From contig CP137667.1 in assembly GCA_037976565.1 (NCBI GenBank), forward strand, positions 2,120,390-2,184,389: a DNA stretch of 64,000 bases. The letters run 5' to 3'. The position numbers were made by a program, and so were the translations under genes. How positions within the stretch are numbered: position 1 is the stretch's first letter; each line of letters opens with the position of its first letter. The DNA comes from Mesocentrotus franciscanus (Eukaryota > Echinodermata > Echinoidea > Camarodonta > Strongylocentrotidae). The notes under the pieces were generated by a model. The model was not told the origin of the DNA. It did not search any database and saw only the letters and a program-made list of their open reading frames with translations. Shown here one piece after another: positions 34,144-46,402 of this stretch.

Positions 34144-34816
34144 ACCGGACCCCGTGCAATGCAATGATTGATATGGCGATCATGCCTTTTTGCCTTTCCC
34201 CATGTTCTCCAACGCTTTGTAAAGCAAGGGGAAGGATTTAGCAATAGTTGGATATTGAGCACTCTGAAGTTGAGATTAAACGATATTTCAAAACAAGATG
34301 TGATGGCAACAATTTGGTCAAACAGTGTGTGCCTAAATTATAGGATCTTTAAAAATGATTGTCTCTTTGAAAGGTATTTAGTTTTGCTGAGTAAAAAAGA
34401 TAGAATAACATTGAGCCGTTTTAGATGTAGGTCGCACCGTTTACCAATTAATAATAACAGATTCAAAGAAGCTTTTAATGAAATTAGTATTGAATGCCCA
34501 TGTTGTGATATGCATGAGTCTGGTGATGAATTCCATTACATTTTGTATGCCCTTTTTCAGAAAGGAAAGAGAGTTATATTTAGGTCGTAAAGTAATAGTT
34601 AAACGCCCTTGCACATTACACATGTTTAATTTATTTTTATATTCCGGTATAAGACAGCTGAAGAAATTAGTACTCTTCTTAAGGATAATAATGTCATATT
34701 TTGCTGGTCTATATACATGTAAATCTGAACAATCCAATCATATGTCACCCATAAAAAGAAATGTTACAACTCGAAGTGGTAGGTTAATTAAGCAACCAAC
34801 AATTCTTGATCTGTAG
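34144..34816 (+). pseudogene. LINE ORF2 C-terminal relic with Cys/His motif
   Basis: The frame reads ITLSRFRCRSHRLPI, then CPCCDMHESGDEFHYILYALF, which is the CxxC...GDEFHY...(C) knuckle found near the end of ORF2 in several LINE groups; the last Cys is replaced by Ala. A frameshift near 34550-34560 is needed to continue into FFRKERELYLG, FNLFLYSGIRQLKKLVLFL and a basic end that stops at TAG 34814-34816. The upstream RT is absent, and the relic starts just after the (TAG)n tract. Confidence 0.75.
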
Positions 34817-34878
34817 TACAGTCTTTCTTTAGGTAAAGTATAGTTTTGATGGTTTGTTTGTTCTTTTGTTTATTTATT

Positions 34879-35185
34879 AGGTGATCTGTCATTGACAGAT
34901 CACCTATTGATTTTGTCAGAATTTTCTTTCTTTATTAGGTGGTCTGTCATTGACAGATCACCTATTGATTTCGTCAGAATTTTCTTTCTTTATTTATTCT
35001 TTATTCTTTATTCTTTATTAGGTGATCTGTCATTGACAGATCACCTATTGATTTTGTCAGAATTTTCTTTCTTTATTATTTATTATTAGGTGATCTGTCA
35101 TTGACAGATCACCTATTGATTTCGTCAGAATTTTCTTTCTTTATTATTATTATTTATTAGGTGATCTGTCATTGACAGATCACCT
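34879..35185 (+). repeat. Five tandem copies of the Helentron-like 5' terminus
   Basis: Each copy has a perfect or near-perfect hairpin with 13-nt arms AGGTGATCTGTCA and TGACAGATCACCT around one base, then TATTGATTTYGTCAGAATTT. Copies start at 34879, 34937, 35020, 35088 and 35159, separated by TTTATT-rich spacers. They have no 3' ends between them, so they are multiplied 5' termini attached to unit 1. Confidence 0.85.
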
Positions 35186-37690
35186 ATTGATTTCGTCAGA
35201 ATTTTCTTTCTTTATTCTTTATTCTTTATTCTTTATTCTTTATTTATTTTTATTTCATCCGTACACTTTTTTGTGTAAACGTTTACTCGAAATCGACATG
35301 GTCAATTTCCTTAAAATTTCTGTCAGTCATCAGGCCCTATAATATCAAGTTCTAGTAACTTTCTCAAGGTCATGGGGTCATCGTGACGTCATCCAGGCGC
35401 CATTTTGTAAACATCAGGTCATTATCTTATCTCGATAACGAGTCATCAAAAATCAACCATATTTGGTATACATCAATTTTAGGTCAAAGGTCAACAAAAA
35501 TGTCGACAAAATCCGCGTGCGCACCTCGACGCGCGCGTACGCGCGCATCAAAATTTCAAAATGCTCCAATTCGTCCCAAATTTTGTTTGCACACGTTTCA
35601 GGCCATTTTAAGCATTTTCAAAATTTGCGCGCGCACTTATGCGCGCGCGTTTTCGCGTATTGGCATTTTGCAACATCAAATCACCGAATTTTTTCTGCAT
35701 CATATTTGGCACATTTTTCCAAGCATTTTGATACCTTGTTCTCTTTTTCTGACCAGTAATAACGCAATGAGCGTCCGTCAAAGTATAACAGCACCCGCGG
35801 CGCTATCTCTATCCACAATACATAGGCAAAAACATGCCTATACAAAACTCATTGTAACTCTTCAGAATGGATGGATACCCCCAATTTTTTTCATATTTGG
35901 ATAGATTATGAGTCGGAGATATGATTTCATGTCTCATTTGACCCTCAATCAACTCATGACGTCATCATATGGCCTCCGAACTCAAAATTTCAATTTGCAT
36001 ATTATGACGTCAGCATATTTTTGGAAAATTGATTGTATCTCTGTAAATATTGATCGATTTTCTTCCAAATTTTGATATGTTCTAGCTGAGACAATTCTCT
36101 ACAAATGCAGTCACCACGATTTTTCATTTTGACAAAGGCATCATGGCGTATTTTTGGGATTAAAGGAGGCATGTCAATTTTTCACATTTTACGTGTATTC
36201 TCTATGGGACATCACTTTTTCCTAAACTGGATTCTACATTCCCGTCTTTCGCGAGCAATATCTCCGTCGTTTTAGTTTTGTTTTTGCTGAGCTTTGAGTA
36301 TGTTGTAGCTGAGACAATAAGCTATCACAAGTGTGCCCTTTATTTTTCGATCAGATGCCGGGATCATGCTCATATTTCACTTGCAAAGTGGGATTTGAGA
36401 ATTCCATTTTCCGTTCACGTGTAATGTCTATGTGGATTATTTTGGTATAGTGGTCATAGCACTTGCCTCCCATTCCGGCGACCCAAGTTCGATTCCTGGT
36501 GGGTCATTTTTTTTTTTTTTTTGCCGTCGTTTTAAATTTGATTTTATGATCTTCTTCGACTATTATAACATATTATCATATACAATCACAAACAATGTAA
36601 TAAAATGCCTAATTTTGCGTGTTATATCTATGGGGAAGAATGTCAATCGTTTGAGTACAACCCTATGGGAAATCTGATTCCTTGTCGTGTATTAAACCTA
36701 TAGGGTTAATCTCCCAAGTCTGTTGGAATATATCAAATCATCCCATTTTCATGATGTTTAGTCTCCTTCCCAGACGTTTATACTTTCCAGTAATTCAGCC
36801 TAGGTATATGCAATCTTTACGTCTCTCCCGCGGACATAGAATTGTTTACATGTCTATAACTTCTCTCTTTCTCTATAATATAGTAAATATTCAATTCTAT
36901 TTATGCTGGAAATATTAAAAGCATCGTTCTCCATTGCATCTCTTTCTCTTGCTCTGTCTCTCCTCTCTCTCTTGCTCTGTTTCCCTTCTCTCTTGATCTG
37001 CCCTCTATCCTTCTCTTGCTCTCTCATTGCATCTCTCTCTCTACTCTTTCACTCTCTCCCTATCTCAGTCTCCCTCTCTTGCTCTGCCTAGCTCCCTCTG
37101 TCTCTGCCTCTCATTGTATTATCTCTCACCCTCCCTTTCCCGGCCTCTGGTTCTCGTTCTCCCTCCGATATCTATTGTAATTTTCTTTAATTTCCACTAG
37201 CTCTTCATTTTGCCCTTTGTATTCTTATTTCACCCCTACCATGTTTCCTTATACTATCCTCTCTACTTCAAAGTGTATGCATTCTGATTCCTCTTTCTTT
37301 CCTCGGTCCAGCTCATGTATTTTTACATGTCAATAACTCGTCTCCCTCTCTCCTTCTCTATATCTATATTTTCATTAAATTTCATTATGATCATGATTTT
37401 GATCATAATCATTTCTCAATATTTTGTTCATCAGTTAAGTTATCACTTCAGTTCAGGTCACAGTTCAATCTATCAGTTCATTCATCAGTTCATCAGTTTA
37501 GCTCATCAATTCAGTTCATTTCACATCAGTTCAATATATCAGTTCATCAGTACTTCATTCATCAGTTCATATCTTAATACATCATTTTACATTAACATCA
37601 TTAAATTGGATCATTGAATTGAAGATTAGCATGATCATAAAATTGAAGACAGATCACCTAATTCGTCCTGATGACGAATTACTTTTCTAG
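35159..37690 (+). mobile_element. Helentron/Helitron-like non-autonomous unit 1
   Basis: The 5' hairpin word AGGTGATCTGTC at the start is mirrored near the 3' end by GACAGATCACCTA (37648-37660). This is followed by a hairpin, AATTCGTC-CTGAT-GACGAATT, and then ACTTTTCTAG ending at 37690 before T. Asymmetric inverted repeats, a 5' subterminal palindrome, internal CT and ATCAGTTC simple repeats, and a 3' hairpin before CTAG are features of Helitron2/Helentron elements. Inside are a tRNA-like gene (36433-36506) and three TGACGTCA palindromes. No Rep/helicase frame is visible; the open frames present shift between units. Confidence 0.8.
36433..36506 (+). tRNA. tRNA-like Pol III unit (unit 1), probable pseudo-tRNA
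   Basis: TGGTATAGTGG is a good A box and AGTTCGATTCC a good B box, with a GCCTCCCAT anticodon-arm region most like tRNA-Gly(CCC), and 16 T residues directly after. The T arm has one mismatch and the acceptor ends do not pair, so it is unlikely to be a working tRNA. Confidence 0.6.
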
Positions 37691-40129
37691 TTTATTTATT
37701 TATTTTTATTTCATCCGTACACTTTTTGTGTAAACGTTTACTCGAAATCGACATGGTCAATTTCCTTCAATTTCTGTCAGTCATCAGGCCCTATAATATC
37801 AAGTTCTAGTAACTTTCTCAAGGTCATGGGGTCATCGTGACGTCATCCAGGCGCCATTTTGTAAACATCAGGTCATTATCTTATCTCGATAACGAGTCAT
37901 CAAAAATCAACCATATTTGGTATACATCAATTTTAGGTCAAGGTCAACAAAAATGTCGACAAAATCCGCGTGCGCACCTCGACGCGCGTACGCGCGCATC
38001 AAAATTTCAAAATGCTCCAATTCGTCCCAAATTTTGTTTGCACACGTTTCAGGCCATTTTAAGCATTTTCAAAATTTGCGCGCGCGCACTTATGCGCGCG
38101 TTTTCGCGCGTATTGGCATTTTGCAACATCAAATCACCAAATTTTTTCTGCATCATATTTGGCACATTTTTCCAAGCATTTTGATACCTTGTTCACTTTT
38201 TCTGACCAGTAATAACGCAATGAGCGTCCGTCAAAGTATAACAGCACCCGCGGACCGCGCTATCTCTATCCACAATACATAGGCAAAAACATGCCTATAC
38301 AAAACTCATTGTAACTCTTCAGAATGGATGGATACCCCCAATTTTTTTCATATTTGGATAGATTATGAGTCGGAGATATGATTTCATGTCTCATTTGACC
38401 CTCAATCAACTCATGACGTCATCATAATGGCCTCCGAACTCAAAATTTCAATTTGCATATTATGACGTCAGCATATTTTGGAAAATTGATTGTATCTCTG
38501 TAAATATTGATCGATTTTCTTCCAAATTTTGATATGTTCTAGCTGAGACAATTCTCTACAAATGCAGTCACCACGATTTTTCATTTTGACAAAGGCATCA
38601 TGGCGTATTTTTGCGATTAAAGGAGGCATGTCAATTTTTCACATTTTGCGTGTATTCTCTATGGGACATGACTTTTTCCTAAACTGGATTCTACATTCCC
38701 GTCTTTCGCGAGCAATATCTCCGTCGTTTTAGCTTTGTTTTCGCTGAGCTTCGAGTATGTTGTAGCTGAGACAATAAGCTATCACAAGTGTGCCCTTTAT
38801 TTTTCGATCAGATGCCGGGATCATGCTCATATTTCACTTGCAAAGTGGGATTTGAGAATTCCATTTTCCGTTCACGTGTAATGTCTATGTGGATTATTTT
38901 GGTATAGTGGTCATAGCACTTGCCTCCCATTCCGGCGACCCAAGTTCGATTCCTGGTGGGTCATTTTTTTTTTTTTTTTTGCCGTCGTTTTAAATTTGAT
39001 TTTATGATCTTCTTCGACTATTATAACATATTATCATATACAATCACAAACAATGTAATAAAATGCCTAATTTTGCGTGTTATATCTATGGGAGAAGAAT
39101 GTCAATCGTTTGAGTACAACCCTATGGGAAATCTGATTCCTTGTCGTGTATTAAACCTATAGGGTTAATCTCCCAAGTCTGTTGGAATATATCAAATCAT
39201 CCCATTTTCATGATGTTTAGTCTCCTTCCCAGACGTTTATACTTTCCAGTAATTCAGCCCAGGTATATGCAATCTTTACGTCTCTCCCGCGGACATAGAA
39301 TTGTTTACATGTCTATAACTTCTCTCTTTCTCTATAATATAGTAAATATTCAATTCTATTTATGCTGGAAATATTAAAAGCATCGTTCTCCATTGCATCT
39401 CTTTCTCTTGCTCTCTCTTGCTCTGTTTCCCTTCCCCTCTCTTGATCTGCCCTCTATCCTTCTCTTGCTCTCTCATTGCATCTCTCTCTCTACTCTTTCA
39501 CTCTCTCCCTATCTCTGTCTCCCTCTCTTGCTCTGCCTAGCTCCCTCTGTCTCTGCCTCTCATTGTATACTCTCTCACCCTCTCCCTTTCCCGGCCTCTG
39601 GTTCTCGTTCTCCCTCCGATATCTATTGTAATTTTCTTTAATTTCCTCTAGCTCTTCATTTTGCCCTTTGTATTCTTATTTCACCCCTACCATGTCCTCT
39701 CTCCTTCAAAGTGTATGCATTCTGATTCCTCTTTCTTCCCTCGGTCCAGCTCATGTATTTTTACATGTCAATAACTCGTCTCCCTCTCTCCTTCTCTATA
39801 TCTATATTTTCATTAAATTTCATTATGATCATGATTTTGATCATAATCATTTCTCAATATTTTGTTCATCAGTTAAGTTATCACTTCAGTTCAGGTCACA
39901 GTTCAATCTATCAGTTCATTCATCAGTTCATCAGTTTAGCTCATCAATTCAGTTCATTTCACATCAGTTCAATCTATCAGTTCATCAGTACTTCATTCAT
40001 CAGTTCATATCTTAATACATCATTTTACATTAACATCATTAAATTGGATCATTGAATTGAAGATTAGCATGATCATAAGAATTGAAGACAGATCACCTAA
40101 TTCGTCCTGATGACGAATTACTTTTCTAG
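37691..40129 (+). mobile_element. Helentron/Helitron-like unit 2
   Basis: It begins immediately after the CTAG of unit 1 with TTTATTTATTT and lacks the 5' hairpin. It ends with the same GACAGATCACCTA, hairpin and CTAG (40126-40129). The second half is nearly identical to unit 3. It contains a tRNA-like unit. Confidence 0.8.
38890..38963 (+). tRNA. tRNA-like Pol III unit (unit 2)
   Basis: Identical to the unit 1 copy across the A box, B box and anticodon arm, followed by a T-run of about 17. Confidence 0.6.
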
Positions 40130-42627
40130 TTAGGTGATCTGTCATTGACAGATCACCTATTGATTTTGTCAGAATTTTCTTTCTTTATTTATTTATTTAT
40201 TATTTATTTATTTTTATTTCATCCGTACACTTTTTGTGTAAACGTTTACTCGAAATCGACATGGTCAATTTCCTTCAATTTCTGTCAGTCATCAGGCCCT
40301 ATAATATCAAGTTCTAGTAACTTTCTCAAGGTCATGGGGTCATCGTGACGTCATCCAGGCGCCATTTTGTAAACATCAGGTCATTATCTTATCTCGATAA
40401 CGAGTCATCAAAAATCAACCATATTTGGTATACATCAATTTTAGGTCAAAGGTCAACAAAAATGTCGACAAAATCCGCGTGCGCACCTCGACGCGCGTAC
40501 GCGCGCATCAAAATTTCAAAATGCTCCAATTCGTCCCAAATTTTGTTTGCACACGTTTCAGGCCATTTTAAGCATTTTCAAAATTTGCGCGCGCGCACTT
40601 ATGCGCGCGTTTTCGCGCGTTTGGCATTTTGCAACATAAATCACCAAATTTTTCTGCATCATATTTGGCACATTTTTCCAAGCATTTTGATACCTTGTTC
40701 ACTTTTTCTGACCAGTAATAACGCAATGAGCGTCCGTCAAAGTATAACAGCACCCGCGGACCGCGCTATCTCTATCCACAATACATAGGCAAAAACATGC
40801 CTATACAAAACTCATTGTAACTCTTCAGAATGGATGGATACCCCAATTTTTTTCATATTTGGATAGATTATGAGTCGGAGATATGATTTCATGTCTCATT
40901 TGACCCTCAATTAACTCATGACGTCATCATAATGGCCTCCGAACTCAAAATTTCAATTTGCATATTATGACGTCAGCATATTTTTGGAAAATTGATTGTA
41001 TCTCTGTAAATATTGATCGATTTTCTTCCAAATTTTGATATGTTCTAGCTGAGACAATTCTCTACAAATGCAGTCACCACGATTTTCATTTTGACAAAGG
41101 CATCATGGCGTATTTTTGCGATTAAAGGAGGCATGTCAATTTTTCACATTTTGCGTGTATTCTCTATGGGACATGACTTTTTCAAAACTGGATTCTACAT
41201 TCCCGTCTTTCGCGAGCAATATCTCCGTCGTTTTAGCTTTGTTTTCGCTGAGCTTCGAGTATGTTGTAGCTGAGACAATAAGCTATCACAAGTGTGCCCT
41301 TTATTTTTCGATCAGATGCCGGGATCATGCTCATATTTCACTTGCAAAGTGGGATTTGAGAATTCCATTTTCCGTTCACGTGTAATGTCTATGTGGATTA
41401 TTTTGGTATAGTGGTCATAGCACTTGCCTCCCATTCCGGCGACCCAAGTTCGATTCCTGGTGGGTCATTTTTTTTTTTTTGCCGTCGTTTTAAATTTGAT
41501 TTTATGATCTTCTTCGACTATTATAACATATTATCATATACAATCACAAACAATGTAATAAAATGCCTAATTTTGCGTGTTATATCTATGGGAGAAGAAT
41601 GTCAATCGTTTGAGTACAACCCTATGGGAAATCTGATTCCTTGTCGTGTATTAAACCTATAGGGTTAATCTCCCAAGTCTGTTGGAATATATCAAATCAT
41701 CCCATTTTCATGATGTTTAGTCTCCTTCCCAGACGTTTATACTTTCCAGTTATTCAGCCCAGGTATATGCAATGTTTACGTCTCTCCCGCGGACATAGAA
41801 TTGTTTACATGTCTATAACTTCTCTCTTTCTCTATAATATAGTAAATATTCAATTCTATTTATGCTGGAAATATTAAAAGCATCGTTCTCCATTGCATCT
41901 CTTTCTCTTGCTCTCTCTTGCTCTGTTTCCCTTCCCCTCTCTTGATCTGCCCTCTATCCTTCTCTTGCTCTCTCATTGCATCTCTCTCTCTACTCTTTCA
42001 CTCTCTCCCTATCTCTGTCTCCCTCTCTTGCTCTGCCTAGCTCCCTCTGTCTCTGCCTCTCATTGTATACTCTCTCACCCTCTCCCTTTCCCGGCCTCTG
42101 GTTCTCGTTCTCCCTCCGATATCTATTGTAATTTTCTTTAATTTCCTCTAGCTCTTCATTTTGCCCTTTGTATTCTTATTTCACCCCTACCATGTCCTCT
42201 CTCCTTCAAAGTGTATGCATTCTGATTCCTCTTTCTTCCCTCGGTCCAGCTCATGTATTTTTACATGTCAATAACTCGTCTCCCTCTCTCCTTCTCTATA
42301 TCTATATTTTCATTAAATTTCATTATGATCATGATTTTGATCATAATCATTTCTCAATATTTTGTTCATCAGTTAAGTTATCACTTCAGTTCAGGTCACA
42401 GTTCAATCTATCAGTTCATTCATCAGTTCATCAGTTTAGCTCATCAATTCAGTTCATTTCACATCAGTTCAATCTATCAGTTCATCAGTACTTCATTCAT
42501 CAGTTCATATCTTAATACATCATTTTACATTAACATCATTAAATTGGATCATTGAATTGAAGATTAGCATGATCATAAATTGAAGACAGATCACCTAATT
42601 CGTCCTGATGACGAATTACTTTTCTAG
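40130..42627 (+). mobile_element. Helentron/Helitron-like unit 3 (with 5' hairpin)
   Basis: It starts right after the unit 2 CTAG with TTAGGTGATCTGTC and the complete 5' palindrome (40132-40158). The 3' hairpin and CTAG are at 42624-42627. It is nearly identical to unit 2 in the CT-rich and ATCAGTTC-rich second half. Confidence 0.82.
41394..41467 (+). tRNA. tRNA-like Pol III unit (unit 3)
   Basis: Same sequence as the unit 1 copy; the T-run after it is shorter (about 13). Confidence 0.6.
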
Positions 42628-44401
42628 TTTATTATTTATTTATTTATTTATTTTTATTTCATCCGTACTTTTTTGTGTAGCGTTTACTCGAAATCGACAT
42701 GGTCAATTTCCTTCAATTTCTGTCAGTCATCAGGCCCTATAATATCAAGTTCTAGTAACTTTCTCAAGGTCATGGGGTCATCGTGACGTCATCCAGGCGC
42801 CATTTTGTAAACATCAGGTCATTATCTTATCTCGATAACGAGTCATCAAAAATCAACCATATTTGGTATACATCAATTTTAGGTCAAGGTCAACAAAAAT
42901 GTCGACAAAATCCGCGTGCGCACCTCGACGCGCGTACGCGCATCAAAATTTCAAAATGCTCCAATTCGTCCCAAATTTTGTTTGCACACGTTTCAGGCCA
43001 TTTTAAGCATTTTCAAAATTTGCGCGCGCACTTATGCGCGCGTTTTTGCGCGTTTTGGCATTTTGCAACATCAAATCACCAATTTTTTCTGCATCATATT
43101 TGGCACATTTTCCAAGCATTTTGATACCTTGTTCATCTTTTTCTGACCAGTAATAACGCAATGAGCGTCCGTCAAAGTATAACAGCACCCGCGGTTCGCG
43201 CTATCTCTATCCACAATACATAGGCAAAAACATGCCTATACAAAACTCATTGTAACTCTTCAGAATGGATGGATACCCCAATTTTTTTCATATTTGGATA
43301 GATTATGAGTCGGAGATATGATTTCATGTCTCATTTGACCCTCAATCAACTCATGACGTCATCATATGGCCTCCGAACTCAAAATTTCAATTTGCATATT
43401 ATGACGTCAGCATATTTTGGAAAATTGATTGTATCTCTGTAAATATTGATCGATTTTCTTCCAAATTTTGATATGTTCTAGCTGAGACAATTCTCTACAA
43501 ATGCAGTCACCACGATTTTCATTTTGACAAAGGCATCATGGCGTATTTTTGCGATTAAAGGAGGCATGTCAATTTTTCACATTTTGCGTGTATTCTCTAT
43601 GGGACATGACTTTTTCCTAAACTGGATTCTACATTCCCGTCTTTCGCGAGCAATATCTCCGTCGTTTTAGTTTTGTTTTGCTGAGCTTTGAGTATGTTGT
43701 AGCTGAGACAATAAGCTATCACAAGTGTGCCCTTTATTTTTCGATCAGATGCCGGGATCATGCTCATATTTCACTTGCAAAGTGGGATTTGAGAATTCCA
43801 TTTTCCGTTCACGTGTAATGTCTATGTGGATTATTTTGGTATAGTGGTCATAGCACTTGCCTCCCATTCCGGCGACCCAAGTTCGATTCCTGGTGGGTCA
43901 TTTTTTTTTTTTTTGCCGTCGTTTTAAATTTGATTTTATGATCTTCTTCGACTATTATAACATATTATCATATACAATCACAAACAATGTAATAAAATGC
44001 CTAATTTTGCGTGTTATATCTATGGGAGAAGAATGTCAATCGTTTGAGTACAACCCTATGGAAATCTGATTCCTTGTCGTGTATTAAACCTATAGGGTTA
44101 ATCTCCCAAGTCTGTTGGAATATATCAAATCATCCCATTTTTATGATGTTTAGTCTCCTTCCCAGACGTTTATACTTTCCAGTAATTCAGCCCAGGTATA
44201 TGCAATCTTTACGTCTCCCCGCGGACATAGAATTGTTTACATGTCTATAACCTCTCTTTCTCTATAATATAGTAAATATTCAATTCTATTTATGCTGGAA
44301 ATATTAAAGCATCGTTCTCCATTGCATCTCTTTCTCTTGCTCTGTCTCTCTTCTCTCTCTTGCTCTGTTATCCCTTCCCCTCTCTTGATCTGCCCTCTAT
44401 T
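42628..44401 (+). mobile_element. Helentron/Helitron-like unit 4, cut by the assembly gap
   Basis: It starts after the unit 3 CTAG with TTTATTATTTATT and lacks the 5' hairpin. It aligns with the others until the CT-rich part, where the N gap begins. Its 3' end is not seen after the gap. Confidence 0.8.
43827..43900 (+). tRNA. tRNA-like Pol III unit (unit 4)
   Basis: Same sequence as the other three, followed by about 14 T. Confidence 0.6.
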
Positions 44402-44901
44402 NNNNNNNNNNNNNNNNNNNNNNNNNNNNNNNNNNNNNNNNNNNNNNNNNNNNNNNNNNNNNNNNNNNNNNNNNNNNNNNNNNNNNNNNNNNNNNNNNNN
44501 NNNNNNNNNNNNNNNNNNNNNNNNNNNNNNNNNNNNNNNNNNNNNNNNNNNNNNNNNNNNNNNNNNNNNNNNNNNNNNNNNNNNNNNNNNNNNNNNNNNN
44601 NNNNNNNNNNNNNNNNNNNNNNNNNNNNNNNNNNNNNNNNNNNNNNNNNNNNNNNNNNNNNNNNNNNNNNNNNNNNNNNNNNNNNNNNNNNNNNNNNNNN
44701 NNNNNNNNNNNNNNNNNNNNNNNNNNNNNNNNNNNNNNNNNNNNNNNNNNNNNNNNNNNNNNNNNNNNNNNNNNNNNNNNNNNNNNNNNNNNNNNNNNNN
44801 NNNNNNNNNNNNNNNNNNNNNNNNNNNNNNNNNNNNNNNNNNNNNNNNNNNNNNNNNNNNNNNNNNNNNNNNNNNNNNNNNNNNNNNNNNNNNNNNNNNN
44901 N
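44402..44901. other. Assembly gap, exactly 500 N
   Basis: A round number of Ns implies a placeholder of unknown true size. It lies inside the tandem Helentron-like array, so further units may be missing. Confidence 0.98.
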
Positions 44902-44975
44902 TGGCAGGAAACCTTTGATCATTCAAACTGATCTGGCCATGGCATACCGACAGTTTGGAAGATGGGCATACATTC

Positions 44976-45119
44976 ATGTCGAGCTTCCGCAGACATGTCT
45001 ACATGGAGGAACTAGTACGGATACATCGCCTACCTCCAGGGATGGGGGAGCGAATAACGTGCCACACAAAGTCTGCTATGGGGACCACAGCCCAGAGCCA
45101 CCAATGGGCTAAACTCTGA
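44976..45119 (+). CDS. 47-codon open frame after the gap, possible exon remnant
   Basis: The frame ATG (44976) to TGA (45117) reads MSSFRRHVYMEELVRIHRL, then PPGMGERITCHTKSAMG, ending HQWAKL. The composition is protein-like and GC content rises locally, but it is short and its upstream context is in the gap. No family is recognised. Confidence 0.25.
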   Translation: MSSFRRHVYMEELVRIHRLPPGMGERITCHTKSAMGTTAQSHQWAKL

Positions 45120-45141
45120 AAGGAAAATAATGATATGTTTC

Positions 45142-45223
45142 TTCAATACATGCCTAAGTCTACTTTTTTGTCGTTGTTATGTATTGAATGTAGACATTGT
45201 ATTGTTAAAACTACCCCTTATCT

Positions 45224-45254
<31 letters not shown>

Positions 45255-45915
45255 TCTTTCGTTCTTCATCGCGCTCTCTCTCTCTCTCTTCACTCTCTCT
45301 CTCTCCTCTTTCTCTTCTCTCTCCCTTTCTTTCTTTCTCTTCCTGTCTCTTTTCTCTGTCTCTCTCACACTCCAACAACCAAAATAATATCGACCGTAAT
45401 ATTTTGTTTACTGTTGTATGTTTTACTGATAATTTCATCATTTATTTTCCTCTGTACACCTCTCTTTTTAGTTTTAAAAGAGTAACATCTGTCTTTTTAA
45501 TCAAGTTGATTTGTTAGTTTTAATATGTCCTTCAATCCATGCCTAGGTCACTTGTTGTCGTTATTATGTATTGAATGTAGACATTGTATTGTTAAAACTT
45601 CCTCTTCTCTCTCCCTTTGATGCATGATATAAATAGCGCCCTCTACAATTCTGAAATGGCCTCTTTCTGTAGCCGTTACCCATTGTGTCTGGCTATACCA
45701 GAAATGTATTTTACAGTTCTCTGCTAAACCCGTACCCTCTTTTTGGATTTAGATACTTGAAGATATGTCTTTGTCGTTATGATGTATTGAATGTAGACAT
45801 TGTATTGTTAAAACTTCCTCTTTCTCTCTATCTCCCTTGATGCATGATATAAATAGCGCCCTACAATTCTGAAAACGGCCTTTCTTTCTGTAGCCGTTGC
45901 TCCATTATGCCTGGC
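45142..45915 (+). repeat. ~365-bp satellite, left part (truncated units)
   Basis: Three incomplete units share TTATGTATTGAATGTAGACA, TTGTATTGTTAAAACT, a CT-rich tract, TGATGCATGATATAAATAGC and TTTCTGTAGCCGTTG. The last unit is cut at TGCCTGGC (45908-45915) by the MULE element, and the array resumes in the same orientation at 58964. Confidence 0.88.
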
Positions 45916-45921
45916 GGTTCT

Positions 45922-46402
45922 AGGACAATTACCCTGGGCAATCACCCCGGAAAATTACCCCGGAAAGCTACCCCCAAGGACAATTACCCCGGAAAATTAC
46001 CCCGGAGAATTACCCCCGAGGACAATAACCCCTAAGGACAATTACCCCGGAAATTTACCCCCGGAGAATTACCCCCGAGGACAATTACCCCCAAGGACAA
46101 TTACCCCCGAAATTTACCCCCGGAAAACTACCCCGAGGACAACTACCCCCGAGGACAATTACCCCGAGGACAATTACCCCCGAGGACAATTACCCCCAAG
46201 GACAATTACCCCCGGAAAACTACCCCCGAGGACAACTACCCCCGAGGACAATTACCCCCGAGGACAATTACCCCCAAGGACACCCCCGGAAAACAACCCC
46301 CGAGGACAATTACCCCCGGAAAACTACCCCTGAGGAATTACCCCCGAGGACAATTACCCGCCCCATGGATAACTACGCCTGAGGACAACTACCCCGAAGA
46401 CA
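45922..46402 (+). repeat. Left terminal minisatellite arm, GGACAATTACCCCCGA units
   Basis: About 25-30 imperfect units of 15-16 bp, alternating GAGGACAATTACCCCC, GGAAAATTACCCC and GGAAAACTACCCC variants. The unit length and style match the arm repeats of TU-type foldback elements. Confidence 0.88.

Noticed and set aside
37660..37690. CTGATGA inside the 3' hairpin as a possible hammerhead ribozyme core
   Set aside because: The required GAAA segment and flanking stems are missing. The sequence is better explained as a Helitron-type 3' hairpin before CTAG.
35383..43188. Similar ~100-170 codon frames in every Helentron-like unit
   Set aside because: They recur because the units are nearly identical. 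Indels shift the frames between units, codon use is not protein-like, and no Rep or helicase motif is present.
36433..43900. Four functional tRNA-Gly genes
   Set aside because: A and B boxes are good but acceptor strands do not pair and the T arm has a mismatch, so they are called tRNA-like units only.
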